DNA of 64,000 bases from Pinguiococcus pyrenoidosus (Eukaryota; Sar; Pinguiophyceae; Pinguiochrysidales; Pinguiochrysidaceae). Shown piece by piece: positions 43,455 through 53,135 of the stretch. The notes under the pieces are model-generated. The model ran no database searches. It was not told the DNA's origin and saw only the letters and a list, made by a program, of their open reading frames with translations. How positions within the stretch are numbered: the stretch's first letter is position 1; every line of letters begins with the position of its first letter. The position numbers and the translations under genes are program-made. The stretch covers positions 1-64,000 of the forward strand of contig JAAMXY010000154.1 in the NCBI GenBank assembly GCA_019677205.1, given 5' to 3'.

Positions 43455-44693
43455 CTACTCTTCAAAGGATGCGATCATCTCCTCATAGCGGCGGGCGTTG
43501 GCCTCTGCGTTTTTCACAAAGAAGCTCGCTTCGGGCGCCAGGATGCTGAGGCCTTGCCAGATGGGCAGAACCACGCCGCGCACGAAGCCTTTCTGCACCT
43601 TGGCCTCCGAGATCTTGTCTGCGAGGCTGTGCATGAAGCCTGTGAGCGGCAGCTGGTTCCGCAGCTCGCCCTTGGCCTGGCTGCGGAACTCTTGCAGCAC
43701 CCGGTCTCCCCATTTGTTCGCGAGGTCCCACGGCTGCGCCTGGCCGTTGAGGTCCGCCGCGTGCACCACCGCGGAGCGCAGCAGCAGAGCATTCGCCTCG
43801 TTCTGGCCTTCGTCTTCGGGGTCCCCCCAGGGGTTCTCCGGGTCCCTCTGCTGCAGTTCCCGCACGATTCGCCCGTGCTGCGCCATGTCCGTGTGCAGGA
43901 TGGCGTGGATGACCACCTTGCGCAGCTCGCGGTAGGCCTCGTCGGAGAAGAAGACCAGCACGCCATTCTCCGGCTTGCGCAGCAGTTGAAAAGTAGCCGC
44001 GCAGTGATGCCTCTCCAGCACTGCGTCGTCATTGTGCTGGATGGCCAGTGGGTCGGACCTGGCCACCAGATACGCGTTGGTCAGGCCGGGGTGTCCCACA
44101 TCATGACACAGCGCTGCCAAGACCAGCGAGAAGCGCTCCAGGCCAGACAGGCGATTGCACAGGCTCTCTCCAGCCAGCAGTCGGTCTGTGACATGCACCA
44201 CGCTGACCACATGCGCAAAGTTGTGGAAGGGGTTGCGATTCTGATACGCATTGAACACGTCTCTCAGGAAGGCCGGCAGCGCCTTGGCGCCTTTGCGGCC
44301 TTCTTCCGGAAACACCGCCGTGAGGATCATGAGCGTTTGCCGCAGCAGTACTGGGGGGGGCATACTGAGGATATCCACATCCCACGCGTCGAACATGGCC
44401 GCTTCGCTGACCATTGCGCCGCTGTCGAACAGATCTTCATCCGCTCCCAAGGCCACTCGGCCGCTCAGCGGCCATTCCGCGTCATCTTCGAACGCAAAGG
44501 CCTCGCGCTGCTCTTCCACGGACGTCGGACTGGTGCTCCCGACCCCTTCCTGCGGCGTCGGAGGGTGCGAAGCGTCCGACGTGGAGTCTGCCGACTTGGA
44601 CGTGAAGATGGACGAGATGGACGACGTGGATTGGCGCCCGCGAGAGAACCAGCGCGGGTGGGAGGCGCCCAGACTCCGCCGCAGCTTCTCCAT
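43455..44693 (-). CDS. Class I cyclic-nucleotide phosphodiesterase (PDE catalytic domain)
   Basis: A single 412-codon ORF has a disordered N-terminus of about 90 residues and a complete 3',5'-cyclic nucleotide phosphodiesterase catalytic domain. The metal-binding residues are seen in 'NPFHNFAHVVSVVH', 'LCHDVGHPGLTNAYLV', 'HAILHTDMAQH' and 'VVHAADLNGQAQPW', in the family order H…HD…H…D. The purine-scanning region 'GFMHSLADKISEAKVQKGFV' and '…ILPEASFF'-type end also fit. It should hydrolyse cAMP and/or cGMP; selectivity cannot be read from the sequence. There are no GAF, PAS or transmembrane domains in this ORF. The gene is divergent from the NACHT-WD40 gene. Confidence 0.93.
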   Translation of the reverse strand: MEKLRRSLGASHPRWFSRGRQSTSSISSIFTSKSADSTSDASHPPTPQEGVGSTSPTSVEEQREAFAFEDDAEWPLSGRVALGADEDLFDSGAMVSEAAMFDAWDVDILSMPPPVLLRQTLMILTAVFPEEGRKGAKALPAFLRDVFNAYQNRNPFHNFAHVVSVVHVTDRLLAGESLCNRLSGLERFSLVLAALCHDVGHPGLTNAYLVARSDPLAIQHNDDAVLERHHCAATFQLLRKPENGVLVFFSDEAYRELRKVVIHAILHTDMAQHGRIVRELQQRDPENPWGDPEDEGQNEANALLLRSAVVHAADLNGQAQPWDLANKWGDRVLQEFRSQAKGELRNQLPLTGFMHSLADKISEAKVQKGFVRGVVLPIWQGLSILAPEASFFVKNAEANARRYEEMIASFEE

Positions 44694-45402
44694 AGCGCCT
44701 CAGCGGAGCTCTGGAAGAGCAGTCTTTAAGCGGAGGAGGCGCTGGCAGCGCCGCTGTCCACGGAACGGTGAAGCGAAATGGAGGGGGAGGAGGCGGGACC
44801 TCGTGGGGTGGGGGCGCTGCGCTCCGAGCTTGGATTTTTTCAAAAGGACAGTGACGCGTAGGATTCCGGGATAAGGATTCGAGCAAAGCCTTGGGACGGA
44901 TGGAAAGCAAGGTCAACAACTTATGCAGCTATGCTTCGGCAGGATAATACCCTGCGTTCTGACAATTGCACTACTTCCCACGTAATTCCCCTTTTTTTAA
45001 AGTTTTGACTCGGCACTACCCTGTATCCACTGGTGTACCATAGAGGTACCTAACGAATACTCTACTCCAGTCGGTGGAGCCCGTTCCTTTGCTCTCGCGT
45101 CCAGCAGCTGCTCTTGCGCTTTCTTGACGCCAGCGGATTGGTTCAATTTATCCATGCTTCATGCAGAGAAGGAATCTTGCTGCCGCTCGGGGGGTGAAAG
45201 CTGTTGTCGACAAGGTGGATGAGAGCGTTGGAAACCGGCGCAAGATCCGCAACAGAATGATGATGTTCTCGCTATGAGCAATACTCCAAGTGGTTTAATT
45301 GGCCCATTGTGGGCATGCAAGAGCAGATTCCCTTACTGATCCTCTGATTGGTCATAGTAGTGTCCTTTCCTCAGCATCATTGGTCCTTTTAAGGCGGTTG
45401 CC
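44694..45402. promoter_or_regulatory. Divergent spacer between PDE and NACHT-WD40 gene
   Basis: This spacer of about 700 nt includes a reverse copy of the core TCAAAACTT (45000..45008) and an AT-rich patch around 44985..45005. The left part may include the PDE 5' UTR. No further gene is recognised. Confidence 0.4.
45000..45008 (-). promoter_or_regulatory. Shared upstream motif core TCAAAACTT (reverse copy)
   Basis: AAGTTTTGA on the plus strand is the reverse complement of the nine-base core shared with the motifs at 6882, 51178 and 56896. It lies between two divergent genes. A nine-base match is weak by itself. Confidence 0.25.
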
Positions 45403-45750
45403 ATGCGTTCCGTACTATTCCCGTTTTATCGTCACATATCATTGCTCTTCATCACTTCCTCAGTTCTCCGTGGAATTGCACCCTATCCACTTGCAATCCA
45501 AGAACAAAAAGCCTTTTCCTCCGCTTCGGCAGAAGTTCCGCGCTTTCCGCTCATACCGGAGCGCCGCTTTCCCCTCCCACGATCCTCTCTCAGCTACGAC
45601 GGGTCGCGCGTAGTCCCGCTCCGCTCCGGCAAGTGTGGCAGACGGAAAGGCAGCGGCCATACGCTGCGCCTCTTATGGCCTCTCGGGGCTGGACGCTTCA
45701 GATCCGGATCCGGCGACAGCGTAGAGAACAGTAGTAGTAAGAGTAGTAGT

Positions 45751-45805
<55 letters not shown>

Positions 45806-48800
45806 GCAAGAACAACAACAGCAACAACACCAAGGAGAAGAAGGAGAAGAAGGAGAAGAAGGAGAAGAAGGAGAAGAAGGAGAAGAAGGAGAAGAAGGAG
45901 AAGATGGAGAAGATGGAGAAGAAGGAGAAGATGAACAGGAAGGAGATTGAGATGGGGCAAGAAACGGAAGAGACCAAAGATGGTGCATACGACCCGTCTC
46001 CCTTTGGTGACGCCACGACCGCCACTGCGCGAGTGGCACTGTTCTTGACAGAGCAGACCATCCAGTTCATTCCCTGGGGAGGCACCTTCAATGGCCTGTT
46101 CCGAGCCCTGGACGCACACCTTCTGGCCTTGGCGGCCAACGACGACTACGCGAACGACATCTTCGCCACGCTGCACAGCATCCGCAACACGTTGGAAGTG
46201 CTGCGGCAGGACCCGCGCTCTGGCCCCTTCGAGCAGTGGGGCACGGTGCCGGCGTACGAGAGGCTTCTGCAGATCATGACGGAGATGGAGCGAGATGCGT
46301 CTGCGTGGGAGCAGCTCTCGGCAGGAGAGCGCTGGTGCAACTGCTTCTGCACCTCCCGCGCCAGGAGCCGAGCGGTGGAGCTTCGGGAGCGGATGGCATT
46401 GCATGTCGCGTCCATGGAGAGTGCGAGAAGCAATCTGCAGCTGCACGTGAGCATGGCCTTCCCTGGCATCCTGCGCTGCGAAATGGACAGGCACCAAAGC
46501 CGTGAGTCCATGCTCCCAGTGGTGGAGGAGCTGCAGCGCCGCTTCAACGACCTGATCCTCATGCATTGGTGCGACTTCGTCGGGCGCCAGTGGCTCTTCG
46601 ACCGCGTGCAGCAGTGGACCGAGCTGCCCAACACCGAGCGCGTCCTGCTCATCCGTGGACTTCCGGGCTCGGGCAAGTCTGCGGCCATGTCGCAGCTCAT
46701 GAAGCAGCGGGTGGCGCGCGCGCAGATTCTGCACTCGTACTTCTGCGTGGCGGAGGGGAACGCCTCCCTGGAGGAGCAGAACTACCTCAACCACCTGATC
46801 CTTTCCCTCTCGAGAGACAGCCACCTCGGATACCTCGAGAGGCTGCTCGCCAAGGCGGGAGCGGACTCCCTCCTGGACGCACTGCTGTCCCTCGCGAGGC
46901 GGCGGGTCCATGGGGAGACCGTGCTTGAGCACTTCCAGAACTTCGTGCTGGCCATCCTCCGCGACCTAGGCGACCTTCCGAGGAATGGGATCGCGCACTA
47001 CCTGGTGATCGACTCCCTCGACGAGGGGCTGCTGGGGCGGAGCGCGACGGACAACAGCGTGCCGCAGCTGATCGCGCGCTCTCTGGAGAGCGCGCAATGG
47101 CCAGATTGGCTGCGCGTCATCTCCTCCTCAAGGTCCGACTGGAATGTCCTGGGCCTCTTCACCACTACGCGGATCCAGGAGATTGACCTGAGCAGCGACG
47201 AGAACAGCGAACGGAACGCCGACGACCTGCGCGGTTTTGTCGCTTCGCGCCTTCGCCAGCTCGTCGAGCGCGCCAGTGGAGGCGAAGCTGCGAGATCCGC
47301 AGATGCTAGGCCCACGGAGATCGTGTCGGCGCTGTCAAGGCGATCGATCGACTTTGTGCTCGACCATATCATGGAGAAAGCAGACGGCAACTTTCAGTAC
47401 GCGAAGATGACGCTGGACGCGATTCGGCACCACGACATCACCAAGCTCTCCGAGATCGATAGCCTCCCCACCAACTTGGCAGCCTTCTACCGGTACCGCT
47501 TCGCGAAGCAGTACGCGGCCCAAGACTTTGAGAGCCGGCTCAAGCCCGTGCTGGAGCTCATCCTCGCGGCAAGAGAGCCCCTCACCGCCGCACTGATCGG
47601 GCTGGCCCTCAAGATCCCGGAGCACCGACGCGAGAGGGACGTGTCTCGACCTCTCTGCGAGCTTCAGATGTACCTCAAGGTGCGCAAAGGATCCTACTCG
47701 ATCTGCCACCAGAGCGTGGCTGGGTGGCTTACGGATGAAGCTCGGCTGGACAACGCCACCGAGGTCTTCAAATGCAATTTGACGGAGGGCCATCGACGGC
47801 TCGCCGGCTTGTATGCGATCTCCGATTCCCCCGACGTTGAGCTGTATTGGCTGAAGTATGGCGTCCAGCACGCCGTGGAATGCAGAAGTGAAGATCGCCT
47901 TTTGGACCTCTACGGGAGGACGCTGGTGACCTGGGAATGGCTATACAAAAAGGTCACGAGGGTGGGCGTCGTGGCAGCCTTTGAAGATGCCAAGCTCTAC
48001 TCCCAGGCGGCAGCAAGGAGTGGGCCCGACGTCTCGTCAACGCGAGCCATTGAGCTCCTCCAAAACGCCCTGCGATTATCCCTCCGCGCCCTCGAGGTCT
48101 CCAAGGACCAGCTTGCGGTTCAGATCGCGGGCCGCCTTCTGGTATACGAGCACGATCCCGCTGGCATCTACGCCGCCAAGGAGTACGACGCTCTCCGCGA
48201 ACTGTGGAGAAATGCCAGAAGCTGGCGCCCTGAAGGGAAGTGCGAAGTCTGGCACATGACATCGCGAACTCTCATCGCCGCCGACGATCCATGCCGAATG
48301 GTCCTCGAGGGCCACGGAAGGGGCAACTATTCAGTGTCTTGGTCTCCTGATGGTACGAGAACGCGGCTGCTCAGGCCTTCGCCTCCTCCATGCAAGCACG
48401 TCGCTTTTCATCTTTCCAAGGAAGCGTCGCTCACCGTGGCACTCTCATTCACTGACCATCTTTGCGCGTCTGGACCATCTTTGAGCAGGTCGACAGCTGG
48501 CGTCTGGGAGCGGCGACGGAACGATCCGACTGTGGGACGCGTCAGACGGCAAGACGCATCAGATCATCCAAGTTGGCTCGGAAGTGACCTCCGTAACATG
48601 GTGTCCGCGCGGAAGCGAGCCGTTGCTCGCGTCCGCTAGTGTGGACTCCGTGATCCGCGTTTGGCACACCTCGACTGGCGAACGCCGGGTGGAGCTCGCT
48701 GGCCACGAAGATCGCGTCTTCTCCGTGGCCTGGTGCAAGGACGGGACGATGCTCGCGTCCGGCAGTTGCGACTACACGATTCGGATCTGGAAGTGGCGGG

Positions 48801-50395
48801 TCGGCGTCTGCCTGTACGTCCTTGAGGACCACGAGAACTGGGTGCGGTCGGTGTCGTGGTCGCCGGAGGGCAACAAGCTCGCGTCGGCTAGCTGGGACAG
48901 GACCATTCGGCTCTGGGACGTCGCGGGCGACAGCTGCGAATGCTTCGCGGTGCTGAGAGGTCACGAAGAAGGCGTCCGGTCGGTGTCATGGTCCCACGAT
49001 GGCTCCAAGCTGGTCTCTGGAGGTGGGGACAACTCCATCAAGGTCTGGGACTCGTCGGACGGCATGTGCCTACGCACTCTCCGGGAGCATGACGACCAGG
49101 TGTGGTTCGTGTCCTGGTCGCCCGACGGCACCAAGCTGGCGTCGGGGAGCTTCGATCGGACGATTCGAGTGTGGGACTCGTCCAGCATGACGTGCCTGAC
49201 GGTCCTCCACGGGCACAGCGGCTGGGTCCGGTGTGCGGCGTGGTCGTCCAATTCTCAGGGAGGTGGCACCAGGCTCGCCTCGGCCAGCTGGGACCAGACG
49301 ATCCGCGTGTGGTACGACCCGAGCTGGGACCTCGACGCCGAAGCGGCCGCGGCGTCACATGGCAGGTCAGGCGGCGAACTGATTGAAAGCCATACGGCCG
49401 ACGTCAGGCACTTGTCGTGGGCCCCGAATGGTACCAAGCTGACCACCGAGAGCGCCGACAAGACCATCCTCTGGGACGCCGTCCAAGGCTCGTGTGTGGC
49501 GATGCTCGAAGGCAAGGGCACCGAGGAGAAGTCGGTGACCTGGTCTCCCGACGGAACCAAGCTGGCGTGTCAGAGTGACGACAGCACGATCCTCCTCTAT
49601 CTGTCGTCGAACGGGCAGCGCTATGCTGTTCTCGATGCGCACGAGGCGAGAATTCGATGCGTCGCGTGGTCCCCAAGTGGCGGCGAGCTCGCCTCTGGTA
49701 GCGACGACACCACCCTTCGCCTGTGGAACGCCTCCGACGGAAGCTGCCTCGCCGTCCTGGCCGGGCATACGGCAGGAGTACGATCCGTGTCGTGGTCGCG
49801 TGATGGCGGGAGGCTGGCGTCCGGCGGCGAGGACAGGACGATCCGCCTCTGGCATGCGTCTTCCGAGCTCTTTCCGTGGTCTTCCGACGTGCCTTCCGAG
49901 GAGCGTTGCTTTGGCGAGCTCACGGGCCATACCGACATGGTTCGGTTCCTGTCGTGGTCTCCGGACGGGTCAAGGCTTGCTTCCGGCAGCGGCGGCGACA
50001 ACAACATCTACCTGTGGGATTCGCAGCGCTGCGCACTGGTGAGGCTTTGCGGAGGCCCACCGGATCGGGATGGTTTCGTGTCCTGGGCCTCCGATGGAGA
50101 GAAGTTTGCGTGTCGGAGCACCGGGAGGACCATTCGCATGTGGGATTCTGCCAACGGCATGTTCTTGGAGGAGTTGTCGGACTCGGATCTGACGCGGGAC
50201 TGGTTCGAGCATGTCGTTCCCGTAGGAGGACAGCGGGTATCCGAGGAGTTTCACGAGGGGAATCTGGTGCCGTTCCTGAGCAACAGCGCGGAGGTCCCGA
50301 GGGTCTCGCCTTCCGGTGAGCAACTGGTGCAGCTCCGCAACAACGTGGTTCACTTGATGACGAAGCGGAGCGTGGAGGAGCTCAACATGCAGTGA
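45403..50395 (+). CDS. NACHT-like STAND NTPase with 13 WD40 repeats
   Basis: Exons 45403..48352 and 48489..50395 join in frame (gtacga…gagcag), rebuilding a WD repeat as SPDG/RQLASGSGDG. The N-terminus has a poly-Ser tract and a (KEK)n tract from microsatellites, so the true start is uncertain; a later Met near 45952 is possible. A helical region follows, then a P-loop 'LIRGLPGSGKSAAMSQL' near residue 419 and a Walker B 'YLVIDSLDEGLLG', typical of NACHT ATPases. After a helical arm, 13 WD40 repeats fill the C-terminus (for example 'RSVSWSRDGGRLASGGEDRT' and 'TIRLWDASDG'). NACHT-WD40 proteins in fungi, animals and bacteria act as ligand-triggered oligomerising switches in immunity, self-recognition or cell death. 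That role here is inferred. Confidence 0.88.
45735..45945 (+). repeat. Coding microsatellites: (AGC)n then (GGAGAAGAA)n
   Basis: An AGT/AGC tract encodes poly-Ser at about 45735..45812, and a GAGAAGAAG tract encodes alternating Lys/Glu at about 45835..45945. Both are in frame at the N-terminus of the NACHT-WD40 protein. Such tracts are prone to length change and make the start codon hard to place. Confidence 0.9.
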
Positions 50396-50975
50396 AGGCG
50401 GAGGGAGTATACTGGTACCTTGGCAATGGAACCTGAAATGTCGAAGGAGATCCGGAAACGGGAAAAGCGCGCGGTTACGTGGATGGAATGATGGGAAGGA
50501 GTCTTCGGCTTTTGCGACCTTCCAGCGCGCTTTGGCGAGGCGCTTTTGCTGTGTTTGTTTTGATGTGTTTTTTAGCATTTGTTTTGGCGGTGTGATATCC
50601 CCGAAATCGTCAAGGTCTGAAGAGATGGAGATGTGGAGAGATGTGGAGAGATGTGGAGAGGGGCGGAGAGATGTGGAGGAGACATTTCGATTTGGAGGTT
50701 TGCGGCATCCGTTTGGTAAGATACGTTCCGACAGCAGCGCTTTGGTGGCCAACGCAGTCACCTTCTGGAGTTTTCGGAGATATTCGCTGTGGCGGAGAGA
50801 GTTCGTGAGAAGAAGGACGACTACGGGCGGAGAGAAGAACGCTGACAGGATTGCCTCGGAGTCGGAGAGCAGCTTCGTAGCCGTGTATTTTTTAAATAAA
50901 CTGACAAGCCTTCGCTTCATCTATCGTCCAGCACGCCGCACGCCGCACGCCGACATGCTCCTCTGCCTATTAAGG

Positions 50976-51047
50976 GACTCAGTGACTCAGTGACTCAGTG
51001 ACTTAGTGACTCAGTGACTCAGTGACTCAGTGACTCAGTGACTCAGT
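50976..51047. repeat. 8-nt tandem array with nine TGACTCA-type bZIP motifs
   Basis: Nine copies of GACTCAGT, one with C to T (GACTTAGT), create a ladder of TGACTCA heptamers. TGACTCA is the consensus site of AP-1/Gcn4-class bZIP factors. The array ends about 300 nt upstream of the KamA-like start codon. It may be regulatory or a plain microsatellite. Confidence 0.85.
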
Positions 51048-51113
51048 GGGGAGGTCCTTACAGAAGACAGTAAAAGGCTGGAATGGGACGGATGGATCCC
51101 AGGAAACCAAGGG

Positions 51114-51127
51114 GTATCAGCTGATAC
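51114..51127. promoter_or_regulatory. Perfect palindrome GTATCAGCTGATAC
   Basis: This fourteen-base perfect palindrome is centred on CAGCTG, an E-box. A related TCAGCTGATA lies 5 to 15 nt from the shared motif in the RPB7/cullin spacer. It could bind a dimeric factor; function is inferred. Confidence 0.4.
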
Positions 51128-51163
51128 TTGAAGGACACTTTCCATCTGCACTAATCGGCTGAT

Positions 51164-51191
51164 CTAAAGCGCTTTAGTTCAAAACTTCAAA
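51164..51191. promoter_or_regulatory. Palindrome CTAAAGCGCTTTAG abutting TTCAAAACTTCAAA
   Basis: A perfect 14-bp palindrome (51164..51177) is directly followed by the 14-mer TTCAAAACTTCAAA (51178..51191) that also occurs at 6882. Both lie about 160 nt upstream of the KamA-like ATG, a plausible promoter position. Confidence 0.45.
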
Positions 51192-51343
51192 TATTTTCTG
51201 TGATATTTGAATTATTGCCGAAGGCGTATGCGCATGATGTAACGTGCCCAAGAGAGAATCCTGGAGTTTAAACTGCAGCGATCGTTCCCAAGTTTCGGCC
51301 GCAGCTTCAGCGGCGTTTGGCCGCAGTGAAAGGGCCACAAACG

Positions 51344-52995
51344 ATGAGACAATGCGCTCTTCTTGTGGCCACTTTGATCTCTGTCCTCCCGTTTGGCGCA
51401 GCATTCCGCACATGTCCTTTGCGGCGGAGTAGCGGGCGCAGAAGTGCGCTTGGCATCAGTACGGAGCACGGGCGGTATACCCTGCCGGACACAGACCGCT
51501 ACAAAGCGATTTCTGTGACTTCGCTGCGCCATCTTGCGAACACTACGTACCCACAGCTCTTCCCCAAGTTGGCCGACATCGAGATGGCCGCGAGAGTGTT
51601 TCCATTCAAGGCCAGTCCCTTCGTGTTGGACCGGCTGATCGACTGGGAGAACATCGACACAGACCCCATCTTTCGTATGCTGTTCCCCACGATGCAGATG
51701 CTCAGTGCGCGACATCGCAGGCTTCTTGAAGGGGCGTGCCAGTCGCAGGATCAGCTGAGGATAAGCGAGGTGGTACAACGGATTCGAGCCGAGTTGAATC
51801 CCCATCCAGCCGGCCAGAAGGAGCTCAACACGGGCAAAGCCGGCATGGAGGCTCTCACCGGGGTTCAGCACATGTACGATGAGACGATCTTGTTCTTCCC
51901 CGCTGCGGGCCAGACATGCCATGCCTATTGCACGTAAGTACCGTGATGCCGCAGTCTTGGTGCAGCTGGCTGCCTCTGCCCGACGCTTTGGCCCCACGCT
52001 TTTGCCCAAGCCAAGCTTGCACATCCCTCAAACGCCTCTCTTCTTGCTTTCTCTTCGCGGGGGACAGGTATTGCTTCCGCTGGCCGCAATTCATCGGGGA
52101 TAGCGATCTGCGATTTGCGCAGAAGGATGCCATATCGCTCTTCGAGTACCTGTCCAAGCACAAGAGCGTCACCGACATCTTGTTCACGGGAGGAGACCCA
52201 CTGATCATGAAGACCTCAGTCCTGAAAGAGTACCTGGAGCGCTTCAAGAATCCGTCCTTCCTCAAGCACGTCAAGAATCTGCGCATCGGTACGCGCGCTC
52301 TGTCCTTCTGGCCGCAGCGCTTCTTGGGAGACGAAGACGCCGAGGAACTCCTGCAGCTCCTGCGGGACCTGCGGGAGAAAGGCGGAAGGCACGTTGCCGT
52401 GATGGCGCACATTGCCCACGGCTGTGAGCTGAAGCCTGCAGACACGCGCCGCGCGATCGCGGCGCTTCAGGACGCGGGTGTGGTGATCCGCTCGCAGGCG
52501 CCCTTGATGCGCGGGATCAACGACGACGCCGAGGTGTGGGCGGCCAAGTGGCGCGAGGAAGTCAGCTTGGGGATCGTGCCCTACTACATGTTCGTCGCGC
52601 GCGATACGGGTGCTCAGGACTTCTTCAGTGTGCCGCTGGCGGAGGCGCACCGCATCTATTCCGATGCCATTCGCTACACCTCTGGGCTGTGCCGCACCGT
52701 CCGCGGGCCGTCGATGAGCGGCACACCGGGGAAGGTGGAGATCGTCGGCGTGGAAGTTGTCGGGCAGGAGCCAGCCTTTGTGCTTCGCTTTCTTCAATGC
52801 CGCGACCCTGATTGGATAGGTAGGATCTTCTTCGCAAAGTTGGACCCCAACGCCATATGGTACGACGAGCTGAGGCCACTGGAAGGCATGCGGCTGCCGT
52901 GGGATGCGGCGGGGATGCTCAGACGGCACCGCCCGTCCGTGGCGTTGAGCGGAGATGATCAAAAAGGAAAGCGCAACGGAGTCCAGAGTCCTTGA
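51344..52995 (+). CDS. Plastid-type KamA-like radical SAM enzyme (lysine 2,3-aminomutase family)
   Basis: Exons 51344..51933 and 52068..52995 join in frame (gtaagt…ggacag), and the junction falls inside the radical SAM cysteine motif 'CHAYCTYC' (CxxxCxxC). Family marks are 'VFPFKASPFVLDRLIDWENI', 'DPIFRMLFPTMQML', 'ILFTGGDPLIMK', 'SQAPLMRGINDD' and 'PYYMFVARDTGAQDFF'. The region 'SGTPGKVEIVG' aligns with the PLP-lysine segment PGGGGK of lysine 2,3-aminomutase. An acidic residue that precedes that segment and binds substrate in the bacterial enzyme seems absent, so the substrate may differ. The N-terminus MRQCALLVATLISVLPFGAAFR is a signal peptide with Phe after the cleavage point, as in complex-plastid precursors. 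ATG 51344 was chosen for this reason. Confidence 0.88.
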
Positions 52996-53135
52996 GAAGT
53001 GTAGTCGAAAGTGTTGCTTGCAAGGCGTGCTACTTCTTCCCGCGTCAACCTTCATGCTAGCCCCAGAGCTCACGGCTTTGGACTTGTGAGGAATGCATCT
53101 GCGCTTCCGCCGTCACGCTCTACAGGCGAGGTTGC

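Larger units (their letters stand above)
50396..51343. promoter_or_regulatory. Upstream region of the KamA-like gene, rich in repeats and palindromes
   Basis: About 950 nt without a gene hold, from left to right: a GATGTGGAGA repeat near 50626..50675, a nine-copy TGACTCA-containing array (50976..51047), the palindrome GTATCAGCTGATAC (51114..51127), the palindrome CTAAAGCGCTTTAG (51164..51177) and TTCAAAACTTCAAA (51178..51191). The density of symmetric elements suggests a regulatory region. Confidence 0.5.

Noticed and set aside
50976-51047. Telomere-like or satellite repeat
   Set aside because: The octamer GACTCAGT is not a telomeric unit and the array is only 72 nt long.
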